Of a stretch of 64,000 nucleotides of DNA, positions 1 through 11,800 are shown piece after piece. The stretch is from assembly GCA_027924585.1 (NCBI GenBank), contig BSBM01000307.1, forward strand, positions 12,881,001 to 12,945,000, in the 5' to 3' direction. Position 1 is the first letter of the stretch. Each line of letters opens with the position of its first letter. The notes under the pieces are model-generated. The model was given only the letters and a program-made list of their open reading frames with translations, searched no databases and was not told where the DNA came from. The position numbers and the translations under genes are program-made. The DNA is from Larix kaempferi (lineage: Eukaryota > Streptophyta > Pinopsida > Pinales > Pinaceae).

Positions 1-454
1 AATAATTTAATATAATGTTATGATAAATAGTGGTATATGTAGTCTACATGTATATGGTTTTACAATTAGTTGTATGTTTTATTTTTATAGTGTTTGTGTG
101 AGATGTTATTAGTTATATGTATGTATTATTAAAATATAGTAATAATTGTAGTGTGATTTAATGAGAAACTATTCGATGTATTGATGGTTATGAATTTTAC
201 TGGTTGTCATTAGATATGTTTGCTTTGGTCAATGCATGATATTTGAATGATTGATGATCACATGGTTAGTGGATGTATGATTAATATGGTCATCATTGAT
301 TGATATTGGTGATTAATGTATGGTATCCTGGTTGATATATCATGATCGACAAATGTATGATGCATCCTAATTGATGTATTCTGGTTGATGTATTCTGTTT
401 AATGGATCTTGTATTGATGTAGATTAGATACGGTTGATATTGATGCTGATGTAG
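1..454. other. AT-rich flank left of the 14-kb tandem duplication
   Basis: No gene is visible. The stretch is full of loose TTGATGTAT and GGTTGATG words like those inside the duplicated unit, but it has no counterpart at 14.0-14.46 kb, so it lies outside the duplication. Confidence 0.6.
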
Positions 455-587
455 ATGTATGTATGGATTTCTTGATGTATGTATTATGGATTGATAATTA
501 TATGGTTGATACTTGTATGATGGTTAATGTATGTATCACTGATATTGGTTGATGAATTATGGTTGATAAATTATGGTTGATGTGTTA

Positions 588-905
588 ATGGTTATTACTG
601 GTTGTTACTAGTGGTTATTGGTTGCTACTAGTTGTTATTAGTTGTTGTTGGATGTTATTGGTATGCCACTAGTGGTTACTAGATGTTATTGGTTTTTATT
701 GGTTGTCACTGGTTATTACTGATTGTTATTTGTTGTTACTATTTCTTACTGGTTGTTACTAGTTATTACATGTTTTTATTGGTAGTTACTGGTTGTTAAT
801 GGTTGAAACTAGTTGTTATTAGTTATTACTAGATGTTACTGTTTGTCTGTGGTTGTTATTGGCTGTTACTGGTTGTTATTGATTGATATTAGTTGTTGTT
901 ATTGG
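588..905. repeat. Degenerate minisatellite, GGTTGTTACTAGT-type (unit A)
   Basis: About 320 bp of variants of GTTGTTACTG, GTTGTTATTG and GGTTATTACTA repeat every 9-13 bases without a fixed period. Strand composition is skewed to G and T. The copy in unit B differs by loss and gain of whole repeat words, as expected for slippage. No coding potential was recognised. Confidence 0.75.
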
Positions 906-1029
906 TTGATATATGGTTGATGTTTGTATGATTGCACGGATTTTTATCGATTACTATTGTTCGATGTATGATTAATGTTTGTATGGTGAGGTATGGTATC
1001 TTGAGGTATTGTGTGTAATCTAGTTAGAA

Positions 1030-1868
1030 AAAAAAAATCTTTGTGATCTTTGTTGAAAGGTGTTTTGGTAGTATCTTGGTGACATTTTGTTTGTCTTTAT
1101 TGAAAGGTATCCTGGTAGTATCTTGGTGGTAATTCGTATATCTTTGTTGAAGAATATTTACTAACCTTGTGACTAATTAAAGTATGATTCATGTACGTTT
1201 GTTGAATATGTGCATCATGTATCCTTATATATCAAATGCTAATCTTGTAGAATGTGATACAAGTATATTTGTTAGAAATCTATCTAGGTGATCTTGTTGA
1301 AAAAGTATCCTTGTGATCTTTGCTGAATGTATCTTTTTAGGGTATCCTTATGGTATATCAAATACCTTTGTTGAAAGGCATATTTGTAAAGTATCACGGT
1401 GAATCTCATGCATCCTTGTAGAAAAATGATTTGGGTGATAAATCATGTAAAATAACCTTGGTAATGCATGTCATGTGATTGAATGATTGGAATGCATTTC
1501 ATATATACTAGATGCATTTGATGTATCTTGTTGATAGAGCAAATGCATGATGCATTTCATGTTTATGTAGGTAAAGTATATGCATTTCACATGATTGATC
1601 AACCGAAATGCATTTCATGAAGAAAGCGTATACACTTGATGCACTTCATGAGATTGAATGGTATACTTGATGCAATTCATGAAATTAATTGATATACCTT
1701 ATGCATTTCATATGATTGAAATTGATTAGAATAAGATTCAGGTAGATGCATTTTGTTGAAGTATCTATATCTCATGTACCTTGTATATACCGATGTATTT
1801 AATGTGATTGATATCATGCATCATGTATATTGAAGATGTATTTTATGTATCTTATTGAATAGTATATA
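1030..1868. repeat. Diffuse repeats of CTTTGTTGAA..GTATCCTT and GATGCATTTCATG words (unit A)
   Basis: From about 1030 to 1400 the words CTTTGTTGAA and GTATCCTTG/GTATCTTGGTG recur. From about 1490 to 1720 the word ATGCATTTCAT(G) recurs roughly every 30-50 bases. Similar TTGTTGAAGAATATTATGTATC words continue right of the retroelement at 5150, so the element landed inside this repeat field. The second copy is at about 15025-15860. Confidence 0.6.
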
Positions 1869-1878
1869 TATATATATA

Positions 1879-2092
1879 TATAAGCTACCAGTCTTACATG
1901 ATTATCTTAATAGATAATATATATATTTTTATAATTCAATTGATGATTTTACAATACGAATGGCCGATATTAAATATGGCCTAACAGGAATAGACATGTA
2001 TATTGATAAATAGACATGTCATTTAATAATTAATAATTAATTATCCTAATCTAATAAGAATACATTTGTAATAACTAATTAGGTTTATTACA
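1879..2092 (-). repeat. 3' LTR of the non-autonomous element, copy A
   Basis: A 214-bp repeat matching 4861-5095 but lacking the internal duplication found there. It carries an extra ACATGTATATTGATAAATAG segment near 1995. A purine-rich stretch just inside it (about 2093-2106; minus strand AGAGCGGGATGACT) is a plausible polypurine tract. Confidence 0.8.
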
Positions 2093-2318
2093 AGTCATCC
2101 CGCTCTGAAAAGATTCGACCACGAATCTTCTACAAGCGTGCTGCAGCTGGAATTCTTTCCACGAATAACTGTGCCACGGTTTAACAGTTCTCGGAATAAT
2201 TGGTCACATTTACATTCAAATATTATCATGCTTATGATTCTGTAGATAAACGCATAACAACTAATTGGCATATATTTCAGATCTCCTAATCTGACGGTGT
2301 TCCTTTGCTCTTCTAATT

Positions 2319-3500
2319 TTATGTGGATCTTTGATAATTCTGCATGTTTTGATTGGTCTTCTTATCTGTAGAGGCAACTATTAGTAATGTACTTAATTCT
2401 TTGTCTGACAAATTTGTCGTTAGTTGTTCCCTGGGATCCTTTCCATCTTGAGATTCTCGAATATCTTGACTTGCGACAATTTGTAGAACTTTTTCTTTTT
2501 CAAGTGTTTCCTTATCTTCAAAGTTTCCTTCTTTATTAGGCACTTTTTTAGTTTTTATATTTTCATCATTGTATCATTCTAAAACTTCAAGTCTCTTATA
2601 ATTACTGTTAACTTTGAATTTACTGACTTCTTTGACTTCTACAACATCATCATTTTCTTTAAAATTGATATTGACATTGTGATTGGCAATATCATCTTGA
2701 TCTTGCATCTCCGTGTCTTCTAAATCTTTTGTGTCATTGTCCTTGTTATCGTCGTCTTTAACAAGTCCTTGTCTTGGAGTTTCACTAGACAAGTTTATAG
2801 ACTTTTCAGCTGGCGTATTAATGCACCTTGCTTCCTCGACTTGTAAAAAGCCGCAACGAAATTCCGAAAGACGTGCATATTTCTGACTGAGTATCGTATC
2901 CTGCGGTTTATTTTTGGGATGTATTTTCTTATCCTTCCTAGTGACTGGTGGTTTGGATATTTTGTGAGGAGGGATATAAGCAAGCAGTTGGTCTGGCTTC
3001 CCTTCTTTCTTGGGGGTAGTAGTGACCTTGAATTCCTCCTTACTAGAGTACTTATCTTCTTCCTTGGTAGTCCTTTATTTTGTTATGTGTGCAGAGGAAG
3101 TTCCCCGCCCTACTTGTATTGAGAACTTGGGAGTTGTGATAGCTTTTTCCTTAACGGTCATAGTCGCAATAACATCCGTAGTCTCTTCTTCTAACGTGAG
3201 TGTTGATGCAGACCTGGCGACAGCTTCTTCCTTAATGTTCGTAGTCACAATAGCTTTCGTAGTCTCTTCTTTTCTTGGGAACCCAAGAGATGGAGTTGCT
3301 CCTTCCATTGTGATTTCAGTCACTTCCTCCGTTGTGGGTGCATATGCAGTTTCCAACTCTTCTTCACCTGGTAATTCAAGAGTCACTATAGCTTCTTCTT
3401 GATGTTGTGTTATCGACAACTTCAATTCTTTAACTAATTTGATAAGGTCTTCATAGCCACTTTTTATTTCTTCATGTTTGTTTCTTTTTATTCTTTAGCC
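2319..3500 (-). pseudogene. Glu/Lys-rich internal ORF of the non-autonomous element, copy A
   Basis: One minus-strand frame stays open from about 3500 to the TAA at 2319-2321, roughly 390 codons, broken by only two stops: a TAA near 3063 and a TGA near 2574. It is rich in Glu, Lys, Thr and Asp and has repeated blocks of the type IKEE or VKEK..A...T. No gag zinc knuckle, protease or polymerase motif is visible and I do not recognise the family. In unit B the codon matching the 2574 stop is CGA, so that break is recent and fits C-to-T decay. The frame could be an additional ORF or a diverged gag-like protein. It lies downstream of the C/T-rich leader in the element's own orientation. Confidence 0.6.
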
Positions 3501-3899
3501 TCGATCATTTTTATATCTTTGATTGCAATTCTTTAATCTCTTTTAGGTTTGTTGAATGGGATAATAATGATCTTATTAAAAGAGGGAGACATAATGATTG
3601 CAGCTTGTAAAAATCTTCAAAATTTTTCTTTTTTTTCTTCTTTTTTTATAATAATTGTAATGTTTACAATTTTTAAATGATAATAATTATTATTAACAAT
3701 AATAATAACTTTTTTTAGAATAGTAATAAAAATTAATAATAACAATGAGTGTTATTAAAAAAATAATAGTCTTTACTATTATATACTTTTAGTGGTGTAG
3801 AAAAATAAATAAATAAGTATTATACTACTACTACTACTAATTATTATTATTATTATTATAATACTCTGTTATTTTTATTTTTGAATTGATATGTAGGGT

Positions 3900-4846
3900 T
3901 TTTGGTGAATAGCAGGAATGGAGGGAGCGCTTGAGGTGAGCTAGTGTAGATGACGAGGAAGGTTGGGGGAGATGGTGGATAGAGCTTGGATATTGCAAGG
4001 GGTGGGGGGGTGTAGGAACAGGTAATGGATGGGAGTGATGAGAGGATGTAAATGGGGAGGCTATGTGGAAGGAGGTGTGGGTGTAGGCGGCTGGTGTGGA
4101 AGCAGCGTGGGTGCAGGATGCAGGTGGACGCAGGCTGTGGTGGAAGTGGTGGTGGGGGTGGATGCAGGTTGGGCGGATTGCAGTGTTGCAAAGCGTTAGA
4201 ATAGGAGCGCACTGCGGGACGAACATAATTGGGAAGGGGAAGTGGTGCGGTAAGTTGGGGGAGTGAGGAAACAATGGTCACTGAAAAGCGATGCGATGGT
4301 GGAAATGGAAGGCGAGCGTGGGGTGATTTGGGTGTGAGCACAGGAGGGAGTCGAAGTTATAAGATGGTATGGGCGGGATGAGTGGATGGGGGAGAGATTC
4401 GGGTGAGGAATGTAGAGAGCATGAAAGCTGGGCTACGTGAGCAAGAGATGAGAGGTCGTAGGTAAGGAGAGAGGGGAGTGCTGACAAAGGGAGAGGTGGC
4501 GGATGGAGATGGGTCAGGTGTGCGCAGGTGGTGGAGTGAAAGTAGGTATGGTGTGGGAGAGTGGAATAGAAATGCGAGTAGGCGGGAGTTACAGGTGGAG
4601 GCGGGAAGGAGGGAGTGAGGGTTGCATGGAAGGAGGGAACGAGAGCTAGGGTTGCGGAGAAGTGAGGAGGATGAGTGGTCGTGGCTTGGAAGGAGAGGGG
4701 AGTAGGCGGTGAATTACGTGGGAGTGAAGCTATGCGGAAATAGAGTGTGAGTGAAAGAGGAGCAATGAGTGAGAAAATAAAACATGCAAGAGATGGAGAG
4801 TGATAGGAATGAATGCTGAGAGCTTGAGTGCGAGCAAGAGCCTAAA
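3900..4846 (-). other. C/T-rich leader of the element, copy A (no real gene)
   Basis: About 950 bp in which the + strand is very rich in G and poor in C, so the minus strand is C/T-rich. Two minus-strand frames (3837-4274 and 3856-4341) are open at once and would give Pro/Ser/His-rich peptides; stop codons need A or G, so they are scarce here by composition. This is best read as an untranslated leader next to the primer-binding site. A trinucleotide run (CTA)n(ATT)n sits at 3827-3860. Confidence 0.6.
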
Positions 4847-4858
4847 GCTCCAATACCA
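4847..4858 (-). other. Primer-binding site (tRNA-iMet type), copy A
   Basis: On the minus strand this reads TGGTATTGGAGC, two bases inside the LTR. The common plant initiator-Met primer site is TGGTATCAGAGC. It sets the orientation of the element. Unit B has TGGTATCGGAGC, one base from the canonical site. Confidence 0.75.
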
Positions 4859-4860
4859 CT

Positions 4861-5095
4861 TGTAAGCTACCAGGCTTACATGATTATCTTAATAGATAAT
4901 ATATATATTTTTATAATTGAATTGATGATTTTACAATAGGAATGGCCGATATTAAATATGGCCTGATGATTTTACAATAGGAATGGCCGATATTAAATAT
5001 GGCATAACAAGAATAGACATGTCATTTAATAATTAATAATTAATTATCCTAATATAATAATAATACATTTGTAATAACTAATTAGGTTTATTACA
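4861..5095 (-). repeat. 5' LTR of the non-autonomous element, copy A
   Basis: A 235-bp repeat with intact TG..CA ends on the + strand. It contains a tandem internal duplication (about 4924-4963 and 4964-5004, starting GATGATTTTACAATAG) that is absent from the other LTR. The same asymmetry occurs in unit B. Confidence 0.8.
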
Positions 5096-5534
5096 ATATA
5101 TATATATGTTGATGCTAACCATGTGTTTGTTGGAATGTGAAGAAAGTAACCTTGTTGAAGAATATTATGTATCATATATTTTTATGCTTGATGTTAATCA
5201 TATGGGTGATTGAAATACGATTTTCATGTGAATGTATATTTTTTGAATATTTGAAGGCCTTGTAAAGAGGTATGAAGACCCTATGATGGAAATTTAATAT
5301 TGACCATTTCTCCTTGAGTCCACTCTACTAGTGTCGATTCTCACACATGAAGTTAGGAAATGGGATGGTGATAGGAGTCACATTCCATAGGTAGTGGAGA
5401 TGGACGGGAAAGTAGGTGGTAGTGGGAAGTATTATTGTTAGAAAGATGTTATCTTTCTGATACATGTATGGGGATGTATGTTATCCTTTTGTAAAAGCAT
5501 GTATGTATTATGCATCAAGGATAATGCATTGTTT
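5096..5534. other. Intergenic, no gene seen (unit A)
   Basis: Continuation of the TTGTTGAA-type repeat field to about 5260, then unique-looking sequence. No coding frame was recognised. The unit B counterpart is 19088-19526. Confidence 0.5.
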
Positions 5535-6609
5535 AAGGGGGAGGGGATGTATTAATGCTCCATAAGTTAAGACCCTAGGTAGACATATGATTTAGACATT
5601 AAGGCACTAGGTTCCATGACCATGATTTGGACATTATTAATATTTTATTTTATTATTAATTAAATAAATAAACTAGATTGAGAGAGGCAACTAAAATAGC
5701 ATGGTCGGGGCATGGTTCCAGAGGTGAGGGGGTTGGGGGGTTAGGAGTTTATCCTCACCCTAACACTACTCAGAGGACCCTAACTATGTTTATTTTGGTA
5801 TGTGGGGACACTACTAGACCTAAATCATCGTTAGATGGACCCCTTGCACTAATACACCCCCCTTGGAGTTTTTTGGGTGACAAAATGTTATTTTTTACTA
5901 AGTTCCTAAGTGTCATTCCATTTTTTGGGTTTTTATGGATAAATATCAACTAAGAATATCCTCCTCCTAGTTTCTGGGGATTGTGAGCTAGATTTGTGCT
6001 TCCATATCCTTGGTTTTTGCTTCCACTCCTTGATTGTTTCCTCCACAAAGCACAAGTGAGCCCTCCTTGCTTTTCTTGGGTTTTTATCCTCAATTCTTTC
6101 CTTCATTAATGATCAAGTGCACCTTCCCTACTTTCTTGGGATTTTCCTTGATTTTTTTTCTTAGTAACTCCCTTCTTTACTCTCTTTATGTTGGCCTTTG
6201 CTATTCCAAGAAAAGGCATATTTTATGTAACTCCATCTTCATGAATTTGGGATGGCCCACTTCATTTAGTAACCACTCTCTCTCATGAATTCGAATTGGG
6301 AAAGAAAAATTTGAATTCCCTCCTTTAGCTAAGATTCGAAATTGTTCTCTCTCTCCTTTGGCTAGGGGTTGGCACGGGGGGTTCACTCAGTGAACTTGTT
6401 ACATAGCACCATCGTTCGCAGGATATTAAAGAATATCCCTAATTTCACTAAATATTGGAAAATGCCTCCTAAAATTGTATTGTTGAACCCCCCTCCCAAT
6501 ATACCTTTCCATTTAAGAAAACCCCTATTTTCAACAGATATTTGTAGATGTCCATTTTTATCAACCCATTTTTAATACCTCATTTATATCATATTATCAA
6601 GGTGTAACA
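5535..6609 (+). repeat. Possible polypurine tract and LTR of a plus-strand retroelement (unit A)
   Basis: A run AAGGGGGAGGGGA (5535-5547) is followed at once by TGTATTAATGCTCC (5548), the layout of a polypurine tract and 3' LTR start. The sequence ending GGTGTAACA at 6609 gives matching TGT..ACA ends of a 1062-bp LTR. No second LTR copy is in the unit and no pol is seen upstream, so this is tentative. Short frames inside (5678-5953, 6034-6288) have no recognisable product. The unit B counterpart is 19527-20601. Confidence 0.35.
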
Positions 6610-8879
6610 AACAAGATCCCTAATGCATCTTAGTATAAGCAAACAAGATGCTAAATAAAGTAGTAGTATACTACTATCCATGATCCCACTGAGATTGCAA
6701 GGGCGACTAATCAATTTGTAGCATTGGATAGTGGAAGACCCAATGAAATTGTAATGGGGAAGGTAAAATGAGTAAAAGGAAACCCATCAAGAGATCAATG
6801 TAACAAAGAATGTAAAAGATAGATAGTCCAATAGTCAATGCAATGCTTAGAAAAGAGGAGAATTACGGATGTTTCAAACCACAACCTACCGATCTACAAA
6901 TTTCATATCATGTAAATACAAATATAGCCATAGAGAGCTCAAGTTTTCTATAAGCTTAATAAATTAAACTCCATAAAAATACAAAATTGAAAAACTTTCG
7001 TGGATGGACTTCCCTACCTTCCTATCAAAGAAAGCATCATTGATGTTTGAACCCAAATGAACATAGAAAGCTTCCTCTTACTTTCCAATAACACCATATG
7101 ATCCTGTGCATATCTTGGATTTGGGTCATTCACAAGATTCAATGAATTGCCTTCACTTCCTCTACATTTATTCTTGCAATCAAGGGAATTAGCAACATTT
7201 AGTTACCTTTTCGTCAGTTAATATATCTAATTCATTTTATCTTTACGGGAGAGGAAAAAAATCCATTGTTAAGTTTCAATCATGCAATAGATATAAAGAT
7301 ACACAGATGGTGAAACTTACATGATACCATTTCATGGTAATGATAACACATAAGGTATGTAAACAAGGATTTAGATTTTCACCTTTGTTCATGTCAGTTC
7401 CAATACAATATTAAGAAGGATTCCTTGCATATAAGAATTGAAATTTAAATTACGAGTGTGCCAAATATAACTCAATATAACAACTATTCTTAACTAGAAA
7501 TGTGAAAATGTTAAAGAATAATACAAAAAGTTGAAAGAAATTTTTGTCATGAAAGATTGATCTATCTTTTCTTGGTTCCGATGATCCAAGAAAGATTGAT
7601 CTCACTTTTCTTTCTTTTCGTGGAACAAGGTCTGATTGAATGTCAATACCCACCTAAACCCCAACCTAAAAAATGAAGAGTTAGATCCTTTACTATAATG
7701 CCTACAAAAAATACAATATAATTGTTCAACTCCAGAACTCTCGATTAGCTACATCTCTTAACTTTGGAGTTGACAAGGAACCAAATGCACACTCAAACAT
7801 ACTGAACAATTTCATAGGCTACAATGTGACTTATATCTAGAAAAGAAACACACTTTGGAAATTGGCCTCATATAGAACAAAATGTATAATGTTACAAGCT
7901 TTACTCACTTTTAACACTAGTAAACTCAACCTCAATTATCGAGAAAGTGTAAAATCTTGCATACATATTCATAAGAAGCGGTAACTGACCTTTTGGACAT
8001 CACATCAATAACATTCTACATAAAAGAACAAAATACTATCACCCTGGCTATCTCAATGCCAAAAAATTCTAATATTGTAATGCCTGTTATTCCAAGAATC
8101 ATCCCTCGTATCTAAATAACTTCGCCAAGCAAAAAAAGGAGTAACCCCACAAAAATAAAACACAGATCATGGTTAATGGTAATAGTTGCAATATTATCGA
8201 AATTTCAAAAATCCAAATACATTGCAGAAGTTGCTCTAAGATCTTTACAAAAACATTCAAGTCTTTGTTGGAATAAGAAATGATGAAAAAATTAATTGAC
8301 ACATAAATCCATAAAGTTTAAACGAATTATAAACATTCACATATATTTTTATTAAGCAAAATGGAAGATATGATAAGTCAAAATCATTGTTAAGTCAAGA
8401 GTATTAGTTTATCTTATAGCTATGATGCTATGTATGATATAAATTGTACTCAAAAGAGTCACCTTCTCCATTTCCACTACTAAAAGACTACTAAAAGATT
8501 AAAGAGGGCATTGCCCTGGATTTTGAAAACATGTAAATATAAAGTATTTGATCAAATGATCTTGACATCGACTCTAAATGACGACTAGTATAGAGGAATG
8601 CAAGTTATCCAACTTCCAAAATGTCAATGTGCTTGATTGAAAACCTTCCAACACCTTTAGCCTTGATTTTTAAATCTCGCTGACATGAGGTTCACATCAT
8701 GAATGCCACATGAATTTGCATCAACCCATGTACTTGTAACAATCAAATAATCATGTGAAATCCAAATCTGTATTGAAATATGATTTAAAATAATAAGATG
8801 GATGGTTACACTAGCACAATATCTATCTTGAAAGCTGAAATACGACTACAAAAAATTAATGGTCAGAGAAACTTACACA
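6610..8879. other. AT-rich stretch downstream of the transposase-like pseudogene (unit A)
   Basis: About 2.3 kb without a recognisable gene. It could hold further 3' exons or the 3' non-coding part of the minus-strand element, since a splice-donor-like sequence is present at 9080 and an acceptor-like CCTCAG near 8948. The unit B counterpart is 20602-22863. Confidence 0.4.
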
Positions 8880-11800
8880 AAAAAGTAGGCGGCAAAAATT
8901 AGGTTGGTTTATCCCAAAATTCACCATTCGAAGGGTTCACTGCACCTGAGGCCAAAAAAATAAAATCAAGATGGCATTGCTACATGAAATCAACAAAAAT
9001 ACAACCAATAATTATTTATAAATTATCTATTAGATGGGAATGAATAAGGAAAAATAAATTACAATAAACTTTAAATTAACCTTGTTGAGATTTCTGACAA
9101 AATCAGAAAAAACTTTGTAATCTCTTTCTTCTAATTTGTATGTGTCATTCCTATTGTTGTATGATAAGTTGGCAATTGCTATAACATATTCATGTTGTAC
9201 AAAAAGATGATCTGTCAAATTATACTTGTACAAGTGTTTCCCTTTTATTTTATTGTACCAACAAAATTGAAGCTCAACACCTTCTGGCCTATCTAAAAGA
9301 TCAATGCCATTATGGTAATCAAACACCCTATTGCCATCCTTCTTTCTTATTCTTTGAACCCTTCCAATGTACCAAGTTCCACAAGAAACACCTTCTTTGG
9401 TACTTCAAGAAACACCTTTTCTTGTGGCACATTCAGCTATAGGTATTGAGTTTCTCTCAAACAACACCCCGCAATCTGATCCAATTCCAAAGCCGATTGA
9501 AACACCCTTTTTTGAAGCCCTTTCATCTCACCTAAAGTAGACCCCATTTCTCACACTGGTCAAGCTATCTTTGGATAATGTTGGATTTCCATTCAACTGA
9601 CTAACCAAGCAAGATTTGAACAGATCCTTACCATCAAGCTCTACCACTGGTTTGGTAGTTGTGTTCACATTCTCATCAATGGCATCTAAAATTTCATCCA
9701 ACTCATGCCTCCACTCACTTTCTATTGTTTGCAATTCACTAACATTGAGTATGGATGAAGATGAAGAGTGGAATATTGAGTTGGAGTTATTCGATGGAGA
9801 ATCATCAACTACTTCATCCACTACTTGGAATGTTGGATAGCTTTGATCCTCTGTCCATGGTTTAAACCACCAAGAAGATTGTGTGTGTCCTTCTGGTTGC
9901 ATGCCAAGACTTGATAAAAGGTTTTGCGCATCATTCAATCCTAATTTTAGAGCTTCTATAATTTTATCATCTGTAGATATTGGACCATAATGCGATAATA
10001 CATCATGATTCTCTATTGTTTATTGGTGCAATTTATTCCAGATGCTTTATTGTTTTTTATGAGATTTATTAAAGCGGAGCCCTTATGGATTTGATTCTTC
10101 TTCGGCAACTCTATTAAGAGTTCCAACAGCATGAAGCAAGTCAATGAAATCATAGGCCCTCTCTGATCCAACCATCCCACTGACTTTGCTAAAGAAGTTC
10201 TCACACACATCTGACCCAGTCAAGTGCAATACACATGGCGAGTTAGAGTAGTGGTCTCGAAACAATCTCATCAATAAAACCGCAAAGTGGCACGAAATTT
10301 TCACATCCTGATATACCTCTCTACTAATGAAATTTATGTTTGCATTAACATGAGATTTTTTTCGTACCCAGCATAGCCATAACAAGAAGAAATGTTGAAC
10401 TCTTGAAGCATTTCGCACTCTTTCCCAAAGATTCAAACTATGAGACATAAAAATGTCAATGTAGTCAGCAACAATCATTAGATAAATCTCTGTACCTAGT
10501 GTTCTCTCTACCCTACCACTTGTTGTACTTCTCATCTCTTTTAAACACCGTTGAACATGCCTTGAAGCGATGCATTGTGCTGAACCCCAATTTTGTCGAT
10601 CCATCCTCTCTATATCTTCAATTTTAAGCTTGTGCTCATCCACTTTAAAAGTGTTATAAACCATTCTGACATGATTAAAACTTACCAACTCTTCTCCAAT
10701 GATCAAATCTCGTCGGCCACTAAACAAAGGATTGATTAGCTTTTTCCTGTTGTGTATGTAATCTTGGTCATGTAGTCCTGTTATGTTGCCACCATCATGA
10801 AACCCAGATAGCCTCCACCCTTCCCAAGGGATTTGATATCGAATACATGTTGTTGAAGAATAAGCCTTCAACATAAGTTGTCTTCTTCTACTATCCCCAT
10901 CAGATCAATGACCAATAATAGGTCCCAAACAATTTTCCACGTGTTTCCTCCACATAACTTCTATTTTTTCCCATTGCATGGCAACAAAATTTGTCGATCG
11001 AACCTATTGCATGTTGGATGAAAAACCACAACCAAACGGAGAAGCTTTTCATGTAAAGAGTTTGCAATAATTACACGTGCATAATGACCAATTACACTGT
11101 TCTTAAAAGTGTCTGTAATAACATCATAGCCTGCAGCTCCCTCGCCCACAGTCACTAAGAAATGTGATTGGCATTGATGATTTTCTTTATTACCAAAAAA
11201 ACCAACCAAAGTATCACTTTTTGCTACCCACCTAACATATTTTTTCACAACGGTCTCATCTTCAGCAAGGCATACAAGAATCAGACCCTCTATACCATGT
11301 TTGGATTTATAAGAAGCATAAACCTTTCCAAGTGCCTAAAAAATGTACTCATGCTCCCCTAGGATATATGACAGTGATTTTCTCACTTGCCTTAAAGTTG
11401 TCGATATTGAAGGACCCTCTAAATTCAATCTAATGAAGCTGTGCAATCTAGGACCCCCCCCCATAACTTAATCATCTCATAAATGAATTTAGTGAATGCA
11501 CCATACCTTCTCCCTACTTTTGGACATGTCAGGTTATGAAAGATATCTTTGACAAATTCCCAAACGACATCTTTACCTTGTAATTTTCCTTGTCTATGTG
11601 CCTCACACACATCCTTGCAAAACCTAAATACATCTTTCCTTTCTGTAGATTCAAACAACTTGTCCTTTAGGGACCTTATTCTAATAGATAGTATAGCAAC
11701 CTTTGTCCTCTCCCACCAAAGAGCCCTCATTGTTGATCTATAGCTAGTATTTGTAACCCTTGCAACATTTATGAGCTTAGTTTGAGTCAAAAGGTCTAAT

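Larger units (their letters stand above)
1879..5095 (-). mobile_element. Non-autonomous LTR retrotransposon (LARD-like), copy A
   Basis: A 3217-bp element bounded by direct repeats (1879-2092 and 4861-5095) that begin TGTAAGCTACCAG and end TTTATTACA on the + strand. The left copy has TA instead of TG. ATATA flanks both sides (1874-1878 and 5096-5100), though the site is a TA microsatellite, so the target-site duplication is only suggestive. The primer-binding site is next to the right LTR, so the element reads on the minus strand. The interior holds a C/T-rich leader and a long Glu/Lys-rich frame but no reverse transcriptase, integrase or protease, so mobilisation would need an autonomous partner. 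Confidence 0.85.

Noticed and set aside
588-905. CRISPR-like array
   Set aside because: Repeat words are variable and short with no constant spacer length; the sequence is plant nuclear DNA.
2919-3402. Plus-strand frames opposite the Glu/Lys-rich ORF (copy at 16915-17398)
   Set aside because: Shadows of the minus-strand frame; their hydrophobic Val/Ser content is the complement of Glu/Lys/Thr codons.
3837-4487. Pro/Ser/His-rich minus-strand frames (and their copies at 17829-18436)
   Set aside because: Two or three overlapping frames are open at once because the strand is C/T-rich and lacks stop codons by composition; no protein motif is visible.
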